Shown here one piece after another: positions 25,301 to 37,300 of a DNA stretch of 64,000 nucleotides. The notes under the pieces are model-generated. The model saw nothing but the letters and a program-made list of their open reading frames with translations. It did not search any database and had not been told where the DNA came from. Within the stretch, counting starts at the first letter, position 1; each line of letters starts with the position of its first letter. The stretch lies in the NCBI GenBank assembly GCA_030267565.1, contig BRXU01000012.1:166501-230500 (forward strand), in the 5' to 3' direction. Position numbers and translations under genes: made by a program. The stretch comes from Pleodorina starrii (lineage: Eukaryota > Chlorophyta > Chlorophyceae > Chlamydomonadales > Volvocaceae).

Positions 25301-28300
25301 GACAGGACAGGCCGGGCCGGGGGAGTGTAAAGCTGCAGAGTGCAGAAACGGATACCTGTACTGGGGAGGCCGGGGGGCTGTGTGTGTGAGTGTGCGTGTG
25401 TTTTGGGCCGTGTTGCAGCACCAACCTGCCATCCCGCCTGGGACCGACCGCCACCACCACCACCACCGCCACCAGGGACACACGCGCGCGAGAGCTCACC
25501 TGCGATCTGGCGCAGTCCCTGGATGCTCCAGCCCTCAATCCACTGCACGCTGCAGCGCGTGAAGAGCGCGGGGTTGGCTTCGCAGCGCGCCCGGAACTGC
25601 TCGTTGGTGGGGTCCATGGACACGACAATGTGCAGGTTGCGGCGGATGCGGTAGGAGAAGAAGGCGTACGAGTTGGACGGCCCCGTGTACAGCGGGTCCT
25701 CGTCGCGGGCCCTGTCCAGCGGGGCCAGCTCCTGCGGCATTCATTCCACAGCACCAGGATCAGCAGCAGCAGAATCAGGATCAGGATCAGGATCAGAATC
25801 GGGATCAGGATCAGGATCAGCAGAATCAGGATCAGGATCAGCAGAATCAGGATTAGGATCAGGATCAGCAGAATCAGGACTAGGATCAAGGATCGGGATC
25901 AGGATCAGCCAGCGCCGACAGCATCGACAGGTCATGCCGCCAACAACACATAACGGCGCACAGGTACAGCTGTACAGAATTACAGGTACTAGTACAGCAG
26001 CAGCTCCCTACACACGTATGCTACGACGCACAGCGCGACGGCCGGCCGGCCGGCAGTGCGGCTGGGCGGGACGACATCCGGGCAGAGACGCCGCCGGCGC
26101 GGGCCCCATGGGGCTACTGGGCAGGTGGATTCTTGCCGGAACAAGAGCCCCGCCAGCCCGGCCGCTCCCCGACTGGCCTCTCCCTCAGCCTTACCTTGGC
26201 CAGCTCCTCCGGCGTGAAGAGTCCGGGCACCTCTCCGCCCGACAGCAGGCTGTTGACCAGCTCCAGGAAGGCCGCCGACACCAGCTGGTGGTCCTCCAGG
26301 AACAGCATCACGGGCCGCGCCTCCACACCCGAGCGCCGGAGGACCTCCTTCAGGTCGTTGCGGAAGGACTTGAGGTCGTACGACCTGAGGTTTGGAGTGC
26401 AGTGCCACACACCACCCGGGCAGGCGGACGGACGGACGGGCGGGCGGGGGTTTACAGGTGCTGTGCTAGGTGCACGTGATAGGGGTCACCAGCATTAACA
26501 AATCAGTGTAAATGGTCCATCGTCAAGCCACAATCTCGCCCCCTTTGTGTCCTGTTTTCTCGGCGGTTCTCCTTGCAGCCTTGCGGAAGTCAGCCGGTAA
26601 AGTACCAAACACATCAGTCTTACTTGGTCATCTTTGGCGTGTAAAAGTCCATGTTGTGCATGTAGGCAAGCAGCAGCATGAGCGAGCGCCTGCCCACTCC
26701 CGAGTTGCCGCACAGCAGCAGCGAGCCGCCCGGCTGGCTGAGCACCCGGTCGAAGCGAGCCACCCGCTCCAGCACCTCGGGGAACAGCAGCAGGTGCAGC
26801 TCCTTGTGCTCGCGCTCGTAGCCCTGTTGAGGGGAAACAGGGGGGGTGGCAGCGATTGCTGAGGCTGCTGTACTGCCACTGACACATGCTTGCTTGGGTG
26901 GTTGGTCGGTCGGGTGTTGGAATAAAACGCTTGAGCGGCTGAGCGGCGCTCTGCGGTGGCGCTCTGGGGTGTCGCAGGCGCGCAGTGACAACCCGGACGG
27001 GGCGCGGCCACGCAGTCCCCTCACGCTGCGCGCCGCCCCGGGGGCCCCGCCCACGCGCCACGCGCCCACACGCCGCGCCCCCCTTATCGGCCCCCTTTGG
27101 GCCGCCCACCTTGAGCTTCTCCGCCACCAGCTCCGTAAACGTGTCCTGGTCCCAGCGCAGCAGCTTGATCTTGGCCAGGTCGCCGCTGATGCGCTCCTCC
27201 GCCGAGGCGCCCAGCGTGCTGGCGTACCAGGGCGTGCCGTCGGGCTTGAAGCTGAGCAGCGACTGCAGCGTGCTGCTCAGCAGCGACGAAAACTGCTCCT
27301 GGTGGTCGCCCACCAGGCGGTCGCGGAACACGCGGGCGCCCTCGTGGGCAATGGCCTGCGGGGTGGCGGGGCGCGGCGGGAGGCGGGGGGCGGGAGGCGG
27401 CGGGTCATCCACGGAGAGGCCCGAGCCCGTAAGCGGTGGGTAATGGCGGAGGTAATGGAAGACGGCGGGAGGGTGGGCGGGGAGCGGGAGGGGAGCAGTC
27501 GCGGTTGCGGGCTAATGCCACCCACGGAATAGGATGCCGCACTCCTTTCCTCCCGAAATCCCCCATCGGCACCGACCGCTGCTGTCCCACAGACACGCCC
27601 TTGCCCACGCTCCATCCACGACCCGGAGCGTCCAGCTGCCCCTCCCCGCTGCTGCCCCTCCCCGCTGCTGCCCCTCCCCGCTGCTGCCCCTCCCCGCTGC
27701 TGCCCCTCCCCGCTGCTGCCCCTCCCCTCTCTGCAGCTCCCACCTGCAGCAGCGTGAGCCCTCCGTCCAGGCTGTAGCGCTGCAGGCCGCCCATCCAGTC
27801 CGTCAGGTCGCGCGCGTTGAACTCGTAGTGCGGGTAATCGTTGGGCGTGAAGCGCTCGCGCACGGCGTTGTACACCTCCAGCATGGCCTTGGACAGCGCC
27901 GCGGGGGCCACGCTGCTCGCGGTCTTGAAGCCGCCCATCACCTGAGTCAAAACACATACACACACTTCAAGACATGGCAATCACGCGGAGAGCGGATCGC
28001 AGCGTTGCCACCCTAGCTTTACTTCCCTTTCAAAGAATAAGGGGACTAGTTTCTCCATAAACTGACACACCCAGGGCCACGCTTCACTTCAGGAACCGCA
28101 CGTGGTGCTGTCGGGCTCCTTTCAAGTGGGCCTCGCCTTCCTACGGCCCCCCACCACGTTCCCCCGCCCCGTGTCTGCCGCCACCGCCCTCCCCCTCCCC
28201 GCTGCGCGCGCCCCCTCCACCTGCTGCGCCATGTTGGTGTAGATGGTGGAGAGGTTCTCCCGGTCGGGGTAGCCCATGGTCATGATGCGCACCAGCGCCG

Positions 28301-31300
28301 TGAAGCGGGTGGACAGCGCGTGGCGCCCCACGGAGCCGGGCGGCGTCATGCTGCCCACGATCTGCACCCTCTCCACGCGGATAAAGTCCAGGTTCTCATC
28401 GTAGTAGCCCTGGTGCGTGATGAGCTGCTGCAGGAAGGAGATGAGCTGGCAGGTGTTGTACTTGTCGGGGCGCGGCAGGTTGAGGTCCTTGAGGTACAGG
28501 ATGACGCGCGTGTTGTCGGGCGGCCGCAGCGCCTTGCCGTGGGTGGTGGTCACGGGCTTGCCGCACACCTGCACCAGCTTCTGCACCACGTTGTTGGCGC
28601 TGGTCTGGGCGCTGCAGTTCACGATGGCCACCTGCAGCGGAGGCGCGGAGGCGGGGCCAGGCGGGGCGGAGCGGAGCGGAGCGGGACAGCGGAGGCCAGG
28701 GTCTTATAGAGAGAGAACAGATGGAGCGCAGGCGGCGGCGGAGGTCGGCCCCCCCAAAAAGAACTTGCAAACAAAATGGTTCGCCGACGCCCCGCAGCCA
28801 GCCACCCATCCGCCCACCTGCACGCCCATGATGCGCTTGAAGCAGTAATCGAGCAGCGCGCCCTTGCCGCAGCCCTCCGGCCCGACCACCAGGAACGGGT
28901 CGCGGTTCTTGAGCCAAGGCGCCAGGATCAGCAGGTTCTGGACCACCTCGGCTGCACGGGTTTGCAGAGGGGGGGGCCGGAGGGGAGGCGCTCGTCATGC
29001 CATCACACGCGCGCCCGGAGGGCTATGGGGTAAAAACGAAAAGATACCGCAGCGAAGGGACGGAGACGGGCGTTAGCGAACGGACCCGGGGGCTATGCGG
29101 AGGGGTGCAATGAATGGCGGCCCGGGCTCACTGATCGACCGTTGGTGACACTTATCGACTGAAGCACAAAACGGTACAGGTCGTGCGCCATTCCGCTCCG
29201 GACCAGCACTGGATTGGCGCCCGCCTACCCACAGGCCCAGCCGCCCACCAAGGGCTACACAGACCCTCCCCCGCCAGGCCAGTTCCCCCCCCCCCTATTC
29301 CGCAGTGGCAGTGGCAGCTCACGTGTGATGACCAGTCCGCCGTCGGCCTCGTCCAGCGCGCGCTCCCTCAGCTCGTCGCCCAGCACGGCGAGCGAATCGG
29401 CACCCGTGCCCACGTCCATGATGCCGCCCTCACCAGACATGCTGCGGGGGGGGGGGGGAGGCCAGGCAGGCAGGCAGTCACGGCACGGCAGGCGGCGCTG
29501 AGTCACGCATGAAACCCATTAATTTGGGATGGCCAGGGCGAGCGCCTGAAGGTGCACGGCCGGGACTCCCAAGACGGAGCGCACAGGGTCAAGTGCTCTG
29601 CAGTGGCGGCGGCGCGCCGCCGCGCAGGACGGCGCGCCACGGAGCGACGTCCCGAGCGTTCATGTAAGCGCCACTTGGCAGGGGAGGGCTCGCCACGCCT
29701 TCGCTTCTCTCACAAAAAGGAAACGCCGAAACGCCGCCCCACTTCACCCCTCATCCAAACCGCCCCAACCCCCCCTCTTGCCGCTGCTGTTTTCACCGAC
29801 CTACCTGATCCCCTACAAGTACACACACACGCACACACGACCCTCTCAACCCAACTCCCACACGCATACCAGCAGCTACCAGCTCACCGCGCCATGTCGC
29901 TGTAAAACTGGTTTCGGATCTCCGCGTTCATGTTGGAGCCCAGGCCGCGGCACAGCCCCGCCAGGTACTCCGCCTTGCTGCCGGGGTGCAGCTTGAGGTG
30001 GCTCAGCGCGCTGTCCAGGATGCCGCCCTTGGTGGTCTCCACGGCACGAGGGTGCGTCAGGGCCCATTGGAAGGCCTGCGGCAGCAGCAGACGCGGCACA
30101 CAGCAGGTGAGGCAAAGCAGGTGAGGCAAAATGATGATGGTGTCCTGTCCTGGCCTGTCCTGGCCTGGCGCGGTCTGCTCCGGTGATCTCCGGGACAGAA
30201 CGGAGCGAGGTCCGGACGAATCAGGGGTTATGATAGAATAGGCCAAGGCCTGGGCTCGGGGTGGGGGTGGGGAGGGAGGATGTGACCCAGGCCCAACCGG
30301 CCTTGGCCTTGGCATGTGGCCTTGGCATGTGGGGCTGGGTGGTGGTGCGTGCGCTGGTCTCCTTACCCACCTTGTTGAAATAGTCGTTGAACCAGGCGGT
30401 CATCTGTGAGGCCTCGTCGCCCTCGCCGGCGTGCAGCTTGAGCCAGCGCTGGAGCATGCGGTCAATCTCCATCGCCTCGTCGCTCATGAACAGCATGCCT
30501 TCGGGGGCCGAAGGGGAGGGTGGAGGGGGCAGGAGGAATAAGGGAAAGCCACCCTGGGCAAGCAAGCACGCAGACAGCGTGACGCAAACCCTGACCGGTG
30601 CATCGTGCGGGAAGCCGGTGCGCATCGAGCGGAAGAGCGACGCCCGCTGCCCCCCCCCTGGCTCTCCCCCTGCCAAGCTCGTAACCTTCCCGTAGGTCGG
30701 GGCGCTGACGCTGACGCTGACGCTGGCGGTCGGCGTCTGCACGCACGCACACGCACACACGCACGCACCGCAGCGCGACACGGTGGCGGGCGACGCAAAC
30801 TCCAGCGAGTGGCACTCGAAGATGAAGTTGACATTGTTGGCAAACTGGATGCGCTCGCCATTGGGCATGGTGAGCAGGCGGTTGTCGTCCAGCACCGAGT
30901 TGAGCGACTCGATCCACTCGGGGTCCACGTCGCCGTCGCAGATGATCCAGCTGCGCTGCTCCAGGGGCTCCTTCACCACCTGCGCGATACACAGATACAC
31001 AGAGCGAAGAGGCGAGGCGCAGCAGCGACCGGGCAGGCAAGCAGCAGCGTCCAGTGGTCAGGCAGGCTGGAACCCTGCTGGAGCCCATCGGGCGGGAACA
31101 CTTGAGGCGGGAGGCATAAATAGGAACACGTGTCGTCTGCAAAAGAGAGACGAGGTAAGCACTAAGCAGCAGAGTGGGGCACATCAGTCCTTGTTGGTTG
31201 CCCAGCTGTTCCCCCCACCTTGCGCGCCGCCGCCGTGAGCACGCCGTCGCTCCACTCGCGCGTGTCCATGTTCATGGATCCCAGCAGCTGCTGCCGCGGC

Positions 31301-34300
31301 ATGGCCTTGGGGTTCATCTTGTACACGATGGGCTTGCGGCCCAGTCGCTCGTAGGCCTTCTCCAGCAGCTCCCACAGGGTGCTCTTGCCGCTGCCAGAGG
31401 GGCCCACGATGATGACACCAATGCGCTGCTCGCAAGCCAGGTGCAGCTGGGGAGAGGGGCAGAGGAAGGGGAAGGGGAAGAGGAAAAGGACAAGATGAGG
31501 AGCAGGGAGAGAATGCACAGCCCAGTGTCGCCTCGCGCACTGGCAACGGCAACATGACATGGCCAGAACGACGCATCTCTCAAAACCTGCTTTCACCAAA
31601 AACCCGCGCAGTCACGGTGAGGCAGGTGAGTCCCTCGATGCACCCGACGTGCGACGTGGGCGCGCGCCTCTGCTTTTTCACGTGCCTGCAGCATGCGGTC
31701 GATCTGCTGCTGCGTGAGCTCCATCTTGCACGATGCAGCCGCCTCCGCCAGCGCCTTCTCCAGCGCCTCGTTGCGCGCGTCCGTGAGCTTGGCGCCAGGG
31801 AACAGGTCCGCAATGAGGGCCCTGTGCAGGGATAGGAGGATGGCAGGAGGATGGGGGGAGGATGGGTGGCGCACAGGGTGGCGCGAAGCGGGGCGGGTCA
31901 TGTGGCGGAGCTCCTCTGCACGACTCGACCACCTATGTGACGCCCGCTTCACCGACCCGGGCCGCGTGCGCGGACAGCATCGGCTCCCGCCGGTTGTGCG
32001 CGCGTTGGCTAGTAACTGTGGAAACAGCTGATAAGGGCGCGCAGAAGCAGAAGCAGTAGCAGCAGCTGCGCGGCGGAGACCGCCAAACGCGGGAGGAAAT
32101 GAACTGCGGCCGGTGCGTGCCGTGGGCAAACAAACGAACGCTCACTTGAAGCGTGAATTGTCATCAAACGTCAGCGTCGGCAGCTTTGTGGCCGCCACGG
32201 AGCGAATGATGATCTCCGCCTCGATCTCCGCGTCGACCGACTGCCCCGCCTTCCGAGCGTCGCGCAGCTCGCGGCCAGCAATGCCCAGCACCGTCTTAAG
32301 CGCGCTGCGCAGTTGGAGGGGAAGGAGGCAGGGAGGGAGGGATGCAGGTCGCAAAAGGCCAAGTGGTACCGTGAGCAGGAGGGCATGGGCCGCGCGCAGC
32401 GGGTCTGTTCGTTGGGAGGTTGGGGGCAGAACTGCAGCGGAGACACGCAACCCTGGAGAGAGGCGACCCTAAAAGACCGATGGGAAGCAGCGGCGGCGTC
32501 CCCAGCGGGGGCTTATTACGTACGCCCACTCGCAGCTTGCAGCTTGCCGACACGGTCCATCAAGAACCCTTATGTGAGACAGCGCGAGGGCGGAGGGGGC
32601 CACTTCTGCGGCCGCTCACCGCAGGCCCCAGTCGTAGTGCTGCTGCGGCGACAGCAGCTCGCGGCTGAGGCTGAACAGCGACACCAGCTTGCGCGCCAGG
32701 TCCTTGGCGTGGTTGAAGCCCTCGGACAGCAGCAGCACCTCCGCAATGAGCTCGTTGTTGGGAACCGTCATGGCGATGGACCTGAAGGGGGCGGAAAGGG
32801 GCGGGAGGGGGGCGGGCGGGCGGGAGGTTCGGTTCGGTTTGTTGACACAAAGGGAGGCAGGAAAAACGGACGGACGGACTGACGGTGGCAGACAGGCGCG
32901 AATCAACTCGAGTAACCGTTCGGGTGCAAGAGCACACAGCGCCCAGAGCTGGTTGAACACGGAAAAACCCTTCTTCACAGCGGCCGGGTCCCGGGGTCGG
33001 ACGCTCCGCCCGGGGGCGGCGCATCCCGTGCGAGCAGACCACTCGCTCGCTCCCACACGCACGCGCATCCGTACCTGAACAGCTGCTTCAGGTTGTCCGG
33101 CAGCTTGGAGCGGCCTCCGTAGCCCTTGCCCGCGGGGTTGAGCGTCACGAAGATGCCCGCGTTCTTGTCCACCTCCACCGTCTTATCCATAAACATCATC
33201 GTCTTGGCGCCCTCCTTGAGCGCAAGCTGCACACCGACGGCAGGAATGGCGGGGAAGGGAGGGGAGGCGAAATAGGGAAAGGAAAATGAGTGCGGCGGCT
33301 TACTTTTGCAATGTTTCAACGGGCATACGGGGCTTCCTCAGCACAGACACGCAACTGCAGTGCTGCGGAAACAGGCGCGCTCTTGTCGTGAGTCGGCGGG
33401 CTCGATCGTAATTCCGTGCCGCCTGCACCGCAGCCTGCTGCTGGCTGCTGGCTGACTGCTGCTGCTGCTACAGCGGCTCCTGTCATCCGTCTGCCCTTCC
33501 CTTGGCCCTTCCTTTGGCCCTTGCCGCCCTTCCTGCCACACCCTCCCGGCTCCCGCCCATGCTACGGCCCCCTTCCCGCAGCCCCCTTGCCCTCACCATG
33601 CGCCCTGCCTGTCAGCCCTCACCTGGATGGTCTGGATCTGCTGGCTGACCGCCGACAGCACCTCCTCGTCCAGGCGGTTGAACTCGTCAAAGCAGCCCCA
33701 GGCGCCGCACTTGACCAGCCCCACGAAGATGCGACCCATGGACTTGAAGTCAAACTCCTCATCGCAGTTGAACACGAGCACCTGGCGAGCCAGCGCCTGG
33801 CCCAGGGCCTTGACGGACTCGGTCTTGCCCGTGCCGGCGGGGCCGTAGGGGTTGCCGCCGTAGCCGAGCGCCATACCCTGCGTGCGGATTGGATTGGTAC
33901 ACCATCAGTGGCTGGCCGCGCACGCTACACGCAGCAGGCTGCAGGGTGGCGGGAGGTGGCCCGATTCCCGTGTCCTGGTAAAGAATCCTAGAAGAGCAGC
34001 TGATGGGGGCAGCATCAGCAGCAGCAGCAGCAGCAGGAAGGTGACTCGCACCCACCTGTGTGAGCGTCAGGTAGCACTTGTCCGTCAGCGGCGTGTACAC
34101 CAGCTTGGCCGCGTTGCCCTGGTACTCCCACGTGTAGTCAAACGTCGCCTCCGCCATGGCCACCTGCGGACAGGACGGTGCGCACCGGAACAAGGCGGGT
34201 CCGAGGAACACGGCGGGTCGCTACAGCCGGGTGCACAGCTAGCGTATTCCCCACCACTAGGTTCGGAAAGGATTGCTCGGTGGGTCCGTTGGCCATGGAG

Positions 34301-37300
34301 GTTAGAAGAACGATGCCGCAGCCGGTGGCCCAAGGGGGGACCGCCGCGTGATGGCTTCCCTGGCGGGAGCAGCCCACCGCCCGGCACACCGCCGCCCACT
34401 GCGCCCGGCGGTGCGCACCCCGCAGCCAGCGCACCTTGACCGACCCCTCCGCGCGGTGGTAGTACCGCAGCTGCCTCGTCCAGCCCCACTCCGTGGTGCC
34501 CGCCACCTTGTCCTTGGCCAGGTACTCCGCCACATCGCAGTAGTGGATGAAGTCCAGAACCTGGAGGGCGGGTGGGTGGGCCGCAGGAAGGTGTGTGTGT
34601 GGGGGGGGGGGGGGGTATCCACGTATAGGCCAGAGCCCGTAAACGCTAACGTGTCAGAAAGAAAGGGGTGGGGGAAATGGACAGAGAATGAATGCGAATG
34701 GAACAGTAGGTAGGGTGAGGGGAAAGGAGGGGTCGAACAGAATCCGGAAATACCGGAACATCGGTACATAACCAAACCGTGCCAAGCTGGCCGTCGAGGA
34801 GATAAAGAGGCGTCGGTGCAGGGCGGCAACGGGACCTCCCCATGGCCGCGCCCCCGCCCCGGCCCCGCCCTCGGCCCCACCCCCCGGGGTTGCTCACCAG
34901 CGCCTGCTTCTTCAGCTGCAGCAGGTGGTGCCCGGTGAAGTCGGAGCCGGTCAGCTTCTGCAGCTGCGCGCGCATGTCGGTCACCAGCTTGTTCAGCCCG
35001 GCCGCACCAGCCTTCAATGCCACCTCAGCCCTGCACGACGACGCATAGGCAGCGTGCGAGCATCGAGAATCAAGCCAGGCAGGCCGCATAGAGAGCTGGG
35101 TGGAGGAATCAACAGGAGAAAAGGTCAACAGGTGGGTAAGAAGTACGGGCCGCAGCGATGGTAGGTGGTTGGTTGGGTGGTTGGTTGGGTGGTTGGTTGG
35201 GTATATGTGTGGGTGGGTGATTGATTGGATGGGTGGGTGGGTAAATGGATGAATGGATGGGTGGGGTGGGTGGGTGGTTGGGTGGTTGGGTGGGTGGTTG
35301 GTTGGGTGGATAGGTGGTTGGTTGGGTGGATAAGTGATTGGGTAGTTGGTTGGTTGGTTGGGTGGTTGGGTGGGTGGATGGGCGGTTGGGTGGTTGGGTG
35401 GTTAGGTTGGTGGTTGGGTGGTTGGGTAGGTGGATAAATGGGTGGGGTTGATGGTTGAGCTGGTGGTTGGATGGTTGAGAATTGTGTGGGTGGGTTGGTG
35501 GTTGGATGGGTGGGTAGGTGGTTGGTCGGGTGGTTGGGTGGATGGGTGGGTGGTTGCGTGGTTAGATGGGTGGATAGGTGGTTGGTTTGGTGGGTGGGCG
35601 GTTGGGTGGGTGGTTGAGTGGATGGGCGGTTGGGTGGTTGGATGGGTGGGTGGGCGGTTGGGTTGGTGGTTGGTTGGGTGGGTGGGTGGGCGGTTGGTTG
35701 GTTAGGTGGTTGTGTGTGTGAGTGGATGGATGGGTGGGTGGGGTGACTGGGTTGGTGGTTGGGTAGTTAGGTGGGCGAGTGGTTGGGTGGGCGAGTGGGT
35801 GGTTGAGTGTTGAGTGGTTAGGTGGGTGTGTAGTTGGGTGGTTGGGTGGAAAGGTGGGCGAGTCGTTTGGCGGGTGGTTGGGTGGATAGATGGTTGGGTA
35901 GTTGGGTGGGTTGCTGGTTGGGTGGTTGGGTTGGTGGTTGGGTTGCTGGTTGGGTGGTTACGTGGGTGGGGTGGGTAGGTGGGTGGATGGGTTGGTGGTT
36001 GGGTTGGTAGTTGGGTTGGTGGTTGGGTTGGGTTGTTGGGTTGGGTGGGTAGTTGTGTGTGTTGGTGGTTGATTGGATGGGTAGGTGGGTGGGTGCGTGG
36101 ATGGATGGCTGGATGGGTGGGGTGGGTGGGTGGGTAGTTGGGTTGGTGGTTGGGTGGTTAGGTTGTTAGGTGGTCAGGTGGGTGGGAGCGAGCCGTGCGG
36201 GACAGTTGCCCCTCCCCCCTGAACCGCTAGGTAGCTACTTTAGACAGAATCACCCTCCCGTCCCCTCTCACTTTTCGGTGAACGCCACCGCCTCCTTGAG
36301 CTGCAGGCTCTGGCTGGCGGCGGTGCGGAACTCATCGTTCATGCGGCCGGCGCACAGCACCTCGTTCTGCTGCTGCAGCGTGTTCTTCATGGAGCGCGTC
36401 AGGTCGCCCAGCCACGTCTCGATCTGCTCCGTGATGCGCACCGTGGGCGCCAGCTCCACCACCTCGCCCTCCATGCTCTGCATCGCCTGGATGGTGCTCT
36501 GGTCCTGACTGAACTTGACCTGCTCGGAGCCGAACGCCCGCAGCAAACGGGAGGGAAGGAAGGGAAGGAGGGATACATGGTAAGGAAGGAACCCATCCTG
36601 CCCTGCCGTGCTCTGGCGCGAACGCCTGGTTGTGGGGCTCCACGCACCGGACAGTCACACGCTCCCGTGCTGCCCGTGTGCCCCACGGGGTCACCCCGCC
36701 CCGCCCCGCACCGTCCACCCGTGCGGCCCACCTTTTGGATACCGGCAAAGAGCTTCTTGAGGTGCGACTGGATGACCGCGGGGTTGCGCGCCTGGCCCAG
36801 GATCTCCAGCAGGTCGTCATCACCCAGGAAGTAGAACCGCGGGAACTGCGAGCGCTTCTCCTCCAGAAAGTCCGCCAGCGCGCGCTGGCACACGTCCAGC
36901 TGCTGGGCCATCTGCGGCAGCTTGTCGCGGATGCCTGGGATGTCGGCAAACGTAATGACCTGCGGAGCGGGGCGGCGGGGGCCACGACGGCGTGGGGAAA
37001 GGGAAAGGACACAAGCGAATGCACACCGGGTTGGTGCGTGGGGGCACTTCATTCATCCAGTGACCTCAAAGAGCCCGAGCGGGTTGCTGGAAAGCTGCAG
37101 CCCCCGGGCGAGGGCCCCCTTCCCGCCTCCGTGCCCACCTTTTTGGTCGACTCGAGGCTGCTCATGGTCCTGCGGAACTCCTCGTCCACGTTGCGGAAGC
37201 GCTGCTGCTGCGAGGGCAGCGCGCCGCGCCCAAAGATGGGCTCCAGGTACACCCACTTGCGCTGGATCTGGTTGAGCAGGGTGAGGCCCTCCTGCAGGAA

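Noticed and set aside
35225..35705. Trp/Gly/Val-rich frames on the plus strand
   Set aside because: Translation of the GGTTGGGT repeat, antisense inside a dynein intron.
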